A stretch of DNA of 64,000 bases from Amyelois transitella (lineage: Eukaryota > Arthropoda > Insecta > Lepidoptera > Pyralidae), in NCBI RefSeq assembly GCF_032362555.1, contig NC_083513.1:5952001-6016000 (forward strand), read 5' to 3'. The notes under the pieces are model-generated. The model saw only the letters and a list, made by a program, of their open reading frames with translations, made no database searches and was not told the DNA's origin. The first letter of the stretch is position 1. The number at the start of each line of letters is the position of its first letter. Positions 11,074 to 22,045 of the stretch are shown one piece after another. The position numbers and the translations under genes were made by a program.

Positions 11074-12569
11074 TCTGGAAATAGAGAAGATGATTTGTTA
11101 GCTTACACGGTCTCGGAAACCCTTGTTTAGTATTTACAGCTTCGCATTAGTTTGATACATACAAACATACATATGGTCACGTCTGGGATAGGTATTAGTT
11201 TGATAGTATTGTAATTTAAAAAAATGCTAATGTAAATTTATTTGTTTGATGTGAAAATTGGTACACATATAGTTGAGACCTTGGAAAAGGACATAGGACA
11301 CTTTTTATTATTCCTACGGAGACGGGTAATTGATTATATGCGAGCGAAGCTGCGGGTGAAAGTTAGTATGCTATTATTTCAAAATAGTGTCAAGATAACA
11401 TGATATTTGGATTCAGGGATGGCTTAGCAGATAAAACAGGAAAACATAAATTGACAAGTTACTTATGAAACATTTTAAAAAAGTATATAAAAACATCATA
11501 AACACTCGAAGTTATGCTTTCACTTCAAGAAGGATATTTAAATCTTGTTTATATCCATGACAATTCGTATAAGAAATTTCTACTATTCATTAATTACCAG
11601 AAAAATAAGGCAGATACTAACCTGGAAATTGCTTTAATTAGAAATTAAATTATTTCATAAACCTTATCGAACGTTTATTTAATCAGTACTCCAGCTTGAC
11701 TTTGAAGGCAGAATACCCTTCGCATTATTTATGTATTTCGATAAAGATAAAACTTTAGATAGGTATATAATTTCATTAATTTAGATAAACAAGATACGTA
11801 GGTTATATTGTTTTTATCACTTTAAGAAGCCACCGCATTATGTAGTGTGTATGACTAACTGATTAGTGTGAATCACGTGAAACATTACCATAAATGACTA
11901 CAATGTAATTGACTGAAATAACATACAACATTCATTATGGCAACACTGAAAACCCCTGTGTTAAAACTCTCAGCTATATTTTTAGTGCTTCTCTTATAAG
12001 AAAACATGTTATAAAAATATAACCAATTGAGTTTATTTGCTTATAATAAACGAAATAATATAGTCTCCTCTCTTTCTGTCTTATCATTGCGTATTTATTC
12101 CCGACTACATCCTCAACTGTTACAATAGCTTATTTCAGGTCTACTAACTTCATGAACGTGACAGTGGTAATACCAGCGCTTCTTGGGGTAGTCCTATTCT
12201 ATTTTGCCAGAAACCACACACACACAATGTCCGTCTATTATAACCAACACTAAAATATCTTTAAAAATTTATAAAAAATGTAAGTACATTTTTATCAACT
12301 CTTTACAAATATTGATTAAAACTTAAACTTTGTACTAAGTGTATAGTTTCCCTTATCAGGTACGTAGCACTTTTATTGAACAAATAAAATTTTACCATTA
12401 ACACAAAAAGAAACGGACTTGTAATACATTTCGACTTACTTTTTCCTGCTTACCTAAACAAAAAAAAAATATAGGTACTAAAGATACGACTATTTTTACA
12501 GTAAGCTTAGGGTCGTCCACTAATAAAAATGATTAAAGTAACCAAAACTCACCTCAACAAGACTAGAGA
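11074..12569. other. Non-coding stretch with repeat stubs
   Basis: Holds a 3'-tail stub of the SINE-like family at about 11157-11193 and a fragment ending GCGAAGCTGCGGGTGAAAG near 11342-11362, which resembles a Helitron-like tail. AATAAA on the minus strand near 12372 could serve another gene's 3' end. No exon seen. Confidence 0.4.
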
Positions 12570-12878
12570 TTATCTTCCTACTGGATACTGTGGGTATCCC
12601 GGCTGCGGATGTGGGTACCCGTGTGGTGGAGGCGGGTAGCCGTGTTCGTAGCCTGGGTACGGCCCTGGCGGCGGAGGTCCGTAGTATCCTGGTGGAGGAG
12701 GTGGCTGCTCGACCACCACTGGCGGATGGTGAACCACGACTGTTTGAGGTGGCTGTTGTTGTTGCCCACAGGCATTCGGACATAGACAAGGAATCAGGCA
12801 GCACGCACCTAACGCCATACAACAAGGATTGCAACAAACGTCGCAATCCCCACAGTCAAACGAAAAGCAGAGACCCAT
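12570..12878 (-). CDS. Met-Gly, Cys-rich N terminus with long Pro/Tyr/Gly tail
   Basis: A 102-residue protein and the largest of the cluster. It begins MGLCFSFDCGDCDVCCNPCC, has a second cysteine group in ACCLIPCLCPNACG, then QQQQPP, VVVHHPPVVVEQPPPPPGYY and repeats of PPGP, YPGYEHGY and HGYPHPQPGY. It contains PPGY, a PPxY form. The open frame extends 76 codons further upstream, but that part is unlike protein, and a good acceptor (CTTTTTTTTAG) lies 11 bases before the ATG of MGLC, so I start there. Composition puts its coding GC well above the neighbouring DNA. It is placed with the other cluster members by orientation, Met-Gly/Cys start and VVVHH-type spacer. A lipid-anchored adaptor is an inference. 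Confidence 0.75.
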   Translation of the reverse strand: MGLCFSFDCGDCDVCCNPCCMALGACCLIPCLCPNACGQQQQPPQTVVVHHPPVVVEQPPPPPGYYGPPPPGPYPGYEHGYPPPPHGYPHPQPGYPQYPVGR

Positions 12879-15800
12879 CTTGGTTTTTACTAAAAAAAAG
12901 AATTCAGCTGTAAGAACAAGACTACCAATGAAGGACAGTGAGAGAGAATAGTGTTCTACAAAATGGCGGACCGTTATCACAGCTACAGTATTTGTTGGAC
13001 GTGCTGCTTTATCTATTGATAAAATGATAACATAAAGCACTGCACAAAGAATTGTTGAAGTTATTATAATGTAACTATATATATGTATAAGTATGACTAA
13101 TTGCACATATGAGTAAACTAGGCCTTAGGCTTAAAATTCAGGTGAGGAATTTTTTAACATTCCGTGTTCTATATTATGGCCTCAAATCAGATATGAAGTA
13201 CAGTCGCACTAGTCATATAAATTGAAATAATAAAGGATTAATTGCCTATTCCGCATACCTTACTTCTAAGATCAATCATCGTGCTTAAAAAGACACAATA
13301 AGCCTTTTAAATATTTTAGAAAACTGATGGTTAAAGGATCGCGAGGTCCATTATAAAAAGGAGCAAAACTGCTTTCCAACAATTATAAAAATTACTATGA
13401 AAATGCCAAATAAGAGACATATTATTTTCCTAATGGCATGGGAAAATGATAAATTCTAATATGTGGATTTTATATCAAACATAAATACGTGGTCCATTGT
13501 ACGTTTGCAACAAAACACAATTAAGTCCCTACTCCATTTAAGTAAGTGAGTAATTAACACGCAGGTAAATATGGTGGTCATTTCATTAGCGTGGCTATGG
13601 GAATAACCTGGCTGTCTATTATACCACAGGGACATATTCCTCTGTCTGTGCATAACACAGGTACATATCCATATTAATTGTATAAGAGGTAAAGTTTGTT
13701 ACTTTATTGTTTTGTTTGTCGTTCGGATATATCTTAAAAACATAATGAACCGATCATGTAAATTCTTTCACTGATATTAATTTCATTTCAATTGTGCTGT
13801 GCAATATTTAACTGTACCCTAAGCTGATATACTCGTATACGAGGTACGCCTGTCATACCGGATTTCCTCATTTCCATATTGTTCATTCCAGCGTAGACAA
13901 ATATTTGGATTCACAGATAAATCATATTTTTTCTGTGTTTCTGTGAATTTTAGTGGTCTATTTCGTTTTGTCTAAAAGAAGCACTGCACTATAAAACAAC
14001 ATAAATGGCCATTAACGTTATGATTTATGTCATTTCATGGAGTACTTGGGTGTTGTGTATATTTTTGTGTTTTGTTCCTTCGTTATCCCAAAACAGAGTC
14101 CAAGATATGAGAACAACACAACTTAGACATTAAAGAAAAAGTTAGAAAGAAGTTAGATCTCCTTTACTTTATAATTCCTATTTAGAGAAATAAGGTCGTA
14201 ATGGAACTAAGAAAGATCATTAGCATTAGAAATTCTAATGACTTATTTGTTTAACAGTTTTGTTTACACCTTGTTCACTGTAAGTAATATTAATAAAGCT
14301 ATTAGTTAAATTAAATCAAGAAGACAACAACGTGCGTCACTCATATCAATCATCATCGAAGGTTGAAAGTGTATATGCTATAGGTAGGTGCCACTATATG
14401 TTATTAATACTTAAGTAAAATCTTCTTTTCTATACACAAAAGGAAAATTTAAAAAAACAAAAATCTCTACCAGGGTCACTATTCGCCGTGTGGATTCCAT
14501 CCATATCCATACTTCTATAATAATATTGTGCCGTGTGGTTCCCGGCACCAATAAAAAAAGAATAGAACCACTCCATCTCTTTCCTATGGATGTCGTAAAA
14601 GACGACTAAGGGATAGGCTTTCAAACTTGGGATCCTTTTTTAGGCGATGGGCTTGCAACCTGTGACTATTTCAATCTCAATTCTATCATTAAGCCAAATA
14701 GCTGAACGTGGCCATTCAGTCTTTTCAAGGCTGTTGGCTTTGTCTACCCCGCAAGGGATATAGACGTGACCATATGTATGAATGTATAATAATATTGTAA
14801 ATGCGAAAGTTGTGTATGTTTGTTTATTAGGTACCTTCTTCACAGCCACAGAACCGATCTTCATTAAATTTTTTAAACATTTAGAGTGGTGATTATTTTT
14901 TACGGCGATCTTAGATTTGAAAAGTAACAGAACAACAGACGCACCCCTTATTACTGGTTTTACACTAATTACAAAATTCAGTAGGTATATACAAGTAACA
15001 GAATTATTTGCTTACTTTGGCCATTCCATTGAAACCAATAACGGCGAAAGCCTTGACCTTACCATAAATAAGTCTACTAAAGACACCGTTTTCACACTTA
15101 TTGATATTATTTGATCAATTTTACTTTCAAAAGAAAACCGATACCGATAAGGTAAGACCGTCACGTGATTACACTTATGCACTTTCTATTGTTAGTGGAC
15201 GACCAGCTGTTAGTAAAAGCGGTATTTTAAATGCATTTAAATTATTGTTACCAACCTTGTATCCACGTAGAATAAAAAACATTTGTTTATTATGCTGTAC
15301 GAGTTTTCAACCGCAACAACAACACTTTGTAAACACGTAAATTAAACTGGATCTGAGCGCGCTACAGGTTGTCATACAATGTGGGGGAAAACTGCGGTGA
15401 CGCAGCGTCGGCGCCTGCGCATATCGCAGTACTCGGTGCTCTCACAATAACTGCAAAGGAAAACAAAGACAGGTATACCACAACATCACTACGTCATCGT
15501 GGAAAACGAGACCAAATTCACCTTGCAAGCAGCAAGGTACGAGAAAACGCTACTGAACTAAATTAGAGCAAATGTTGTTGGAGCCTTCACTATTTTTCAG
15601 TCACGCAATGTAAAAGTGGTAATTTAATCACATGTTAGTGTCATTAAAATGCTAAGTTTTGTTTACTTTTGTTTAAATTATTTCGTTTTTCATAGATTCA
15701 ATATTCAGTAAGCGTTAAATTTATTTTACTTTGCTGCAAGGTTTTAGGGTAATCATTACGACACCATTTCAGATTTATGATAATTTCTATGCTGTTCTGA

Positions 15801-16720
15801 TGACGACGAAATTCTTAGATAGTGTATACCATCCTGAGAGACTGAAAGCGACTACTTTCATATTACGTATTGATTACTATTTTGGTTCCTTTCCTTGTTG
15901 TTCCTTTGCAATCATTATCGGAGAAAAGGAGTGTGTACGAACTAGAATATTATAGGTCGCATCCTCTCAGGAGAGAAGCTCGGGGTGCGTCTTTTGACCA
16001 TGATTCTGGATTGGGTAAGGCTGCTGTTTACGCAAGGTAACTTCCGTCTGCGCGACATTTTCACGATAACCGACCTATATTGGATCATAATAAAAGCTGA
16101 ACTGAATAAATTCATAGTTACTTAATTGCCTTTAACGATATCCTTTTGAAAGAGATGAAAGTGGTCCTATTCACATAAAGTTAACCACATGGCACCACTA
16201 CTAACTGGGTTTGTATTTCGTAAATGTTTGTTAATTTACAGTACAAACCACGGAAGGCAACGTCTCGGCCTCACGGCGAATGCACACAAGGCCGGAATGA
16301 GAGTTGGTCACGCCATTTTTTATTTATTTCGTGACACAATTTAACTGCATTGTTATTATTTATGTACTACTTACAGTTTGATAAAATATTTTCAGTAAAA
16401 CAACTAGTTATTTCGTCACTTGTAGTTCTCAGGCTGAACTGAACTTACTTTTGTCCCTTTTACGTCTCCCCTTCGAAGGAAGGCGGATACTGCGCTTTGT
16501 TTCGTAAAGAAGCAATGTACCAGTTGCAAAATATAAAATAAACATATGGAATGATCCTACAATATTTAAGTGCAATCTTCAAACCAGGCTGGCAAAAAAG
16601 ATCCATATACATATAATAAAACTGTAACTCAACTTTGTCTGTACATTGAAGATATTTAAGAAAAAAAATTATAAGCGGTCTTTTTAGGGTCAATAGAAGC
16701 CAAAACAATTTTTTTTAGAA
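12879..16720. other. Intergenic stretch with repeats and a GC-rich patch
   Basis: Holds one SINE-like copy (14529-14788), a Helitron-like fragment directly after it (about 14789-14950) and an isolated GC-rich patch at about 15355-15450. The 60- to 80-codon frames here (for example 15101-15340, 15369-15566, 15731-15955) show no recognisable domain. The GC-rich patch could be a promoter or a non-coding exon but nothing proves it. Confidence 0.35.
14529..14788 (+). repeat. SINE-like element copy 2, near full length
   Basis: Reads TGCCGTGTGGTTCCCGGCAC at the head, GGATGTCGTAAAAGACGACT in the body, and GTCTACCCCGCAAGGGATAT then GTGACCATATGTATGAATGT at the 3' end. It is the only plus-strand copy in the window and defines the element's orientation. 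No tRNA-like B box is obvious to me in its head. Confidence 0.78.
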
Positions 16721-16724
16721 TTTT

Positions 16725-16755
<31 letters not shown>

Positions 16756-16960
16756 CTGTCTGTATGTTTGTACGCGCATCACGCAAAATCTACCGAACGG
16801 ATCTGAACGAAATTCGGCACAGATATAGTTAGTAACCTGGATTAGAATATAGGCTACTTTTTATCCTGAAATTCTATCCCAAGGGGATGAAATAGGGGGT
16901 GCAAGTTTGTATGGAACTTCGTCATTTTTGATTTGAATCGATATAAAAAGCTATAAATAA
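16721..16960 (+). repeat. TGTC microsatellite plus Helitron-like fragment
   Basis: A (TGTC)n tract at about 16725-16763 leads into sequence of the type seen in many lepidopteran small elements: CTACCGAACGGATCTGAACG, an AGGCTACTTTTTATCCTG block and a GGGGATGAAATAGGGGG block. Confidence 0.55.
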
Positions 16961-16962
16961 TT

Positions 16963-17242
16963 ATACATACATACATACATATGGTCACGTCTATATCCCT
17001 TGCGGGGTAGACAGAGCCAACAGTCTTAAAAAGCGTAGTAAAAAGGCTGAATGGCCACGTTCAGCTATTTGGCTTAATGATAGAATTGAGATTCAAATAG
17101 TGACAGGTTGCTAACCCAACGCCTAAAAAAGAATCCCAAGTTTGTAAGCCTATCCCTTAGTCGCCTTTTACGACATCCATGGAAAAGAGCTGGAGTGGTC
17201 CTATTCTTTTTTGTGTTGGTGCCGGGAACCACACGGCACTAT
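16963..17242 (-). repeat. SINE-like element copy 3, full length
   Basis: On the minus strand it runs from AGTGCCGTGTGGTTCCCGGC at 17242 to GGTCACG-complement and a (CATA)n end near 16963. It retains every block of the family. Confidence 0.8.
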
Positions 17243-17320
17243 AAATAATTAATTCTTATATTTATAATAATGATTAAAAAAAATAGCATTTTATTGATTT
17301 AATTCATTATGCTTTGTTTA

Positions 17321-17786
17321 TTGATTTAGTTCCCGTGGTTTAGGTATTTATTTTTTTACCACCCGATACGAGATGGCGCCTCATGAGAATTTAAGAAATA
17401 ACACGATTGTAGCCGCCGGCAAAATTTTTGATTAATTAAGTTTTAATTAAGTAATTTTAGTTTCGCCAGTACTTACTGTTTCACCACATCTTTAAGAAGA
17501 TTTTTTTTTATGTATGAGAAGATTTTTTTATGTAGGTAGTTTGACGCACCCCGCATCGGCGACGGTTGCCATGTTCCTCAAGATTAGCAGGAATAACACA
17601 CATATAGCAACGTCAGTACTTACCGTTTCACCATTGATTTAGTTCCCGTGGTTTAGATATTTATTTTTTGACCACCCGATACGAGATGGCGCCACATGAG
17701 AATTTAAGAAATAACGCGATTGTAGCCGCTGGCAAATTTTTTAATTAATTAAAAATTAGTTTTTCATTGATTTAGTTTCCATGGTT
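17321..17786 (+). repeat. Tandem 120-bp repeats before the Helitron helicase
   Basis: A block beginning TTGATTTAGTTCCCGTGGTT occurs at 17321-17440 and again at about 17634-17752, with a few differences; a third start (TTGATTTAGTTTCCATGGTT) lies at 17767 and runs into the helicase frame. Each block also carries ACCACCCGATACGAGATGGC. The period is about 313 bp for the first pair. Between them, GTACTTAC(T/C)GTTTCACCA is also repeated (near 17469 and 17615). Confidence 0.7.
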
Positions 17787-18741
17787 AAGACATTTACTTA
17801 TTTGGAGAAAATAACAGGGAATCGCATTATGGGTGGTACCACTGTATTATTTTGTGGTGATTTCCGCCAGACTCTACCCGTAATAAGCCGAGGTACTAGA
17901 GCTGATGAAGTAAGCGCATGTCTCAAACGATCCATACTCTGGCCTCAGGTTAGGAAATTAAGTCTAACACGTAATATGAGAGCTCAGTTGGGTGGTAATC
18001 CTCGAGAGCAAGAATTCTTAGATGTGTTATTAAAAATCGGTAATGGTATGTTGCCTGAATCGAACGGGTTGGTGACTCTGCCAGATAACTTCTGTCAAGT
18101 AGTCACTTCGGTGGAGGAACTTATCCATTTCGTTTATGGAGACCTATCTCAAATAATTCATCACGAGGATTCTTGGATATGCGAGCGAGCAATCCTAACA
18201 CCCAAAAATGAGCAACCAGCTGCTAATAATTTAAGTATTTTGAAAATAAAATTATATACCAATCCAAAAAACAGTTTTAGATAGTACCGATGCTACAACT
18301 TATCCGGTAGAGTTCCTTAATTCACTTTCGGCATCTGGACTGCCCGCGCATACAATTGCACTAAAAGTAGGCATTCCAACTTAACGCCGCCGAAACGTTG
18401 TAATGGGACTCGCCTTAAAGTGGTGTCGCTTCATAACAATATTATAGAACTAAAATTCTTACTGGTTGTGCAGCTGGTGAAATTGTTTTTATACCGCGCA
18501 TTCCCCTCATTCCCAAAAACTTTCCATTTCAATTTAAGCGTGTACAGTTTCCAGTGGCTATATGTTTCGCGATGACAATTAACAAATCGCAAAGTCTTGG
18601 AGCAGCCGGAGTCGACCTCAGGACGAATTGCTTCTCACTCTGCTCTACGTCGCTTGCTCGCGGGTCACCAGCTGTGACAGTTTATTTGTGATGTCTCCAA
18701 TGGGCAAGACAGCGAATGTTGTATACAAAGAGATACTTTAA
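17781..18741 (+). pseudogene. Helitron PIF1-type helicase remnant
   Basis: The frame 17781-18284 encodes 167 residues with the Walker-B-like FCGDFRQTLPV, then KLSLTRNMR, typical of the helicase of Helitron rolling-circle transposons. The homology continues past its stop through NSLSASGLPAHTIALKVGIP, GCAAGE-type sequence, TINKSQSLGAAGVDLR and LYVACSRV, in shifting frames with stops, to a TAA at 18741. The Walker A (P-loop) part and the Rep nuclease are missing. It is therefore a 5'-truncated, multiply broken relic. The sequence after it, to a GCGAAGCCGCGGGCAAAAG block near 19052, looks like further decayed transposon tail. Confidence 0.85.
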
Positions 18742-19055
18742 CTTTCCATTATTATACTTACCTTTTTTTGTCTTTAGAATTTATTCGTTTTTTAACAGCT
18801 GCGCCCCCGGGACTTTGCTTTTGTAGGAAAAATAAATTATGTTCTATTCCAGGCATTATTCTTCCCGTGTACGTAAGTTTCATCAAAATCTATCCAGTTG
18901 AATTTGCATGATTGAATAGCATCCTCAAACACGCACTCACGTAGGCACATCAATTTTTTTGCATAATATTAGTTTATGTCAATGCAAGGCTCTTAATCTA
19001 AGCAATATTTTTATGGAAGTGAAATTAACGCAGGCGAAGCCGCGGGCAAAAGTTA
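18742..19055 (+). repeat. Decayed transposon tail
   Basis: Follows the helicase relic and ends in GCGAAGCCGCGGGCAAAAG and TTAGT, the kind of 3' end seen on Helitron-like elements in this window (also near 53860 and 27863). Whether it belongs to the same insertion as the helicase is not clear. Confidence 0.45.
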
Positions 19056-19401
19056 GTACGTAATAAAGTTACATCATCATGTTTACCCCTTGCTAATGTT
19101 TCAATACAATAAATCTACTGATAGGTTTCAGTATTCGTTTCTTATCTTTTTGGATCTTATCAAATAAATTTAGAAACAGAAATGCATATGTAGGTACCTA
19201 CATACACAAACAATCCAACCAAAATCATTGCTGATTTTACCTGATCCATAAATTATGGACGTATGGCTTTATTTGTAATCACTATAATCTAAATATCTTA
19301 TCTCCAAGATACGTCACACTCAATCAATGCCAAAGAGCTCACTCAGTCGTGATATTCGGCTAACGCTGCTTCATATCATGTGAACAAACGACGTATAAGT
19401 T

Positions 19402-19818
19402 ATGAGTGGTGAGGATTTTCCGCTGATCGTTCTAGCAGAAACTACTAAAAACTACGTAGAATCGTGCCCATGTGATGAAGTTACTGAAAGAAGACAAAAC
19501 AATAGAAAAAACCATGAGGAAAAAAAGTCCTTGTTGCGAAGACTGCCGAGCTTTCAAACAGCGCTGAGACCAAACTTGGGGAAAATCCAAAAAGGCATTC
19601 GGAAACTGAACTGCTTTAAAAGTCATGAAGATGATGATGATTCTGCTCCCATGATGGAAGTCCCAAGACATAAAAGCATAGATATTGGAGTGGGGTTGGC
19701 GCGCAGAGTCTCTCTATTCATCTTCACGAGGAAGACTGTATCCGCACACCCCTTCCATCCTTATACACCTACCCAGACGACAAGAAAATTGTATTTATTT
19801 GCGGATGAAAAACATTAA
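19402..19818 (+). CDS. Hypothetical protein, possibly frameshifted
   Basis: An ATG frame of 138 residues that I do not recognise. It begins MSGEDFPLIVLAETTKNYVE, then is rich in Lys, Arg and Glu (TERRQNNRKNHEEKKSLLRR), has ALRPNLGKIQKGIRKLNCFK, an acidic run HEDDDDS and PRHKSIDIGVG. No signal peptide or membrane segment. After residue 100 the sequence turns basic and unlike protein, while another frame reads SLSIHLHEEDC and PDDKKIVFICG to a TGA at 19807; a GTGGGG run near 19692 marks the switch. The base count there, or the gene itself, may be damaged. AATAAA at about 20104 is a candidate 3' signal. The N-terminal 95 residues look coding; the rest is doubtful. Confidence 0.42.
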   Translation: MSGEDFPLIVLAETTKNYVESCPCDEVTERRQNNRKNHEEKKSLLRRLPSFQTALRPNLGKIQKGIRKLNCFKSHEDDDDSAPMMEVPRHKSIDIGVGLARRVSLFIFTRKTVSAHPFHPYTPTQTTRKLYLFADEKH

Positions 19819-20733
19819 TAAGGTGTATTTACCTATTGAAATGGCCAGGGTGTTTTGTAGTTCGAGGAAACGTATTTGGATTTGCAAAACTGTTATGAAG
19901 TGATTGATGTTAGCAGTAGGAAAATGCAAAAATGAAGCTGTGTATCGATTTGCGTGGTATGATGTCATAGATTACAACATGGAAAGTTATATTAATATTT
20001 TTTGCTATTTGATTATATTTAAGGTTTTCCATGGAAACGGCAAGTTACTCAGAGATCTCTGTATTCGACATGGTTAATGTTAAGTTATTTTATTTAAAAA
20101 GAAAATAAAACATATTCCAACGTTTTCTATTTTTCCATGAGCCACTATTTTAATAGTTACCATAATTTCATGTGTTGGGTAAATCTTATTATGAGACCAC
20201 GGAGCCCAGAAATCAGTGTTCATGTTAGCATTGTGAAAATTTTAAAAAGTACAGGTACTTATTTATGTACCTAACTATTAAGTATCTATTGTTAAAATTT
20301 TTATTATTAAGTTTTACCTAATATTGGTTAAAAATATCTGCCTACAATTAACTCTTTTTCAAAAGAGGATTCGCTTTTCTGGGGTTTAAAATATGACAGA
20401 CCAACCACAGTTTTGCATTAAATAGGTACGTACCTAGTGTATAGATTTTAGTCAAAAATTTCATTATTTATTGTATTTTTTTATCTGATTTGTTTATTAT
20501 CAGGTACGTTAGATTCTTAAGACTAACACAATTCTCACTCAAGTGTAGATGAATTATTTTGATAACATTATTACTGTAAGATTCAACGCATTTATTTTAA
20601 TTAGCGAGTTTTAACTGGTTTTGGCGATAATTTGGCCATACTGTAGGTTCATACGTGTAGTGTGCCTTGACACACTCAATGTAGGACCTATCTGTTGAGT
20701 TTCCAATGATCTCACTCGAGAACAACAAACAAA
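19819..20733. other. Intergenic stretch before lysozyme
   Basis: Includes the possible 3' end of the upstream ORF and the presumed lysozyme promoter. I see no clear NF-kB-type decamer or TATA box that I would defend. Confidence 0.35.
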
Positions 20734-22045
20734 ATGAGACTGATACTACTTTCTGTCATAGTCGCGTATTCAGTAAAATACAATTTAACAAAAAACTTTA
20801 CGCGATGCGATTTGGTGAAAGAGTTGCGGTATCAAGGTTTTCCGGAAGAGCAACTTAGAACATGTAAGTTGAATCACTTTACCGATTAATGTACCTAGGT
20901 ATATTACACGAATACTATACTACTGAGATACTGTGGTTTTTCCGGAGTTTGCTTTGTACCTCGTGAAAATTCTTATTCTTAGGCTTATTTTAGGGGTTTG
21001 TCTCGTAGAAGCTGAAAGTTCCAGGCGTAGCGATGTGATTGGGGGACCAGACGACGACGGTTCTTATGACTTTGGGCTCTTCCAGATCAACGATCGATAT
21101 TGGTGCAGTACTGGCGTAAATCCTGGTAAAGGATGCAACGTGCTTTGTAAAGGTGAGTGCGACAACTAAATTGGATTGCAGTAAATAGGGATGCTATTCT
21201 TTCGAAAATTGCGCCCATGATACTAAAATGACTTAGTGTGTGCAAGCTGCTTCCCGCGCAATAAATAAAAAGGCTTGGTAACTTTGAATTCTTCTTTCTT
21301 CTAGACGATGGACTTACAATTTGTCACACCACTAAATTTTAATTCCATCATTAGGCCTTCCAGCTAAGTGCAGCCCTATCTAGACCCTGTTCACTCTGTC
21401 TTACCCGTAATTAATAAAGACAAGATCTTATGAATACTGCATGTTTTACGGTATCACGAGCCAAAGTATTAGCGGACAAACTGACATGTTGACATTAGAT
21501 TTGGCAACTAATCCATGCCTAATGATTAGTCACTACATCAAACAAAAAAGAAACATCCAGCAAAGTCAGTTCTCATATGCTACGCGGGAGCGAGGTATTC
21601 ACCAATTCCGGCAAGACGTATGTCTACCATTCAACCACCAACCACCGCAGTCAAACTGTGAAAACAGTTTTGCGGAATATTGTTTAAGTTTAAAATGAAT
21701 ATTGTGTAATATATAAATAAAGGCGTTTGCAGTTTTGCATATTTATATGAACTTTAAGGCCAGTCTCCTTTTTCAGAATTCTGGGGTGGGCAAATAGACT
21801 ATATATACTAGGGTATGCTTTAGACTGTTAATGAATTTCATAAAAATAAGCCATTGAAGGACTTATGTACTATTTCACTTCAAATATATATTTTTTTAAT
21901 TTCAGATCTTTTAACAGACAACATTACTAAAGCGTCATTGTGTGCTATGAAAATCTACAAACAACAAGGATTTTCGGCGTGGCTTGGGTGGAAGAACGAA
22001 TGCTATAGTCAGACTTTGCCAAACCTTCGAAAATGTAATGTTTAA
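20734..22045 (+). CDS. c-type lysozyme, three exons, complete
   Basis: Joined from 20734-20863, 20994-21152 and 21906-22045, giving 142 residues; introns are at phase 1 and have GTAAGT/TTTTAG and GTGAGT/TTTCAG borders. It hydrolyses the beta-1,4 bond between N-acetylmuramic acid and N-acetylglucosamine in bacterial walls. A signal peptide ([14 protein letters not shown]) precedes a mature start near [12 protein letters not shown]. The catalytic Glu (in [10 protein letters not shown]) and Asp (in [16 protein letters not shown]) are present, as are all eight conserved cysteines: one in exon 1, four in exon 2, three in exon 3. Exon 3 carries [18 protein letters not shown]. Odd point: the loop before the Asp is [10 protein letters not shown], acidic, where lepidopteran lysozymes usually have an Asn/Arg-rich TNRNGSKD type. 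AATAAA at 22336 is a candidate 3' signal. Confidence 0.93.

Noticed and set aside
12520-12913. Several 65- to 108-codon frames overlapping the Cys-rich gene on both strands.
   Set aside because: They are shadows of the GC-rich coding sequence at 12570-12878; none has the Cys/Pro pattern or a better start.
15369-15566. A 65-codon frame in a GC-rich patch.
   Set aside because: It does not begin with ATG, has no recognisable domain and no splice context; kept only as a possible regulatory patch.
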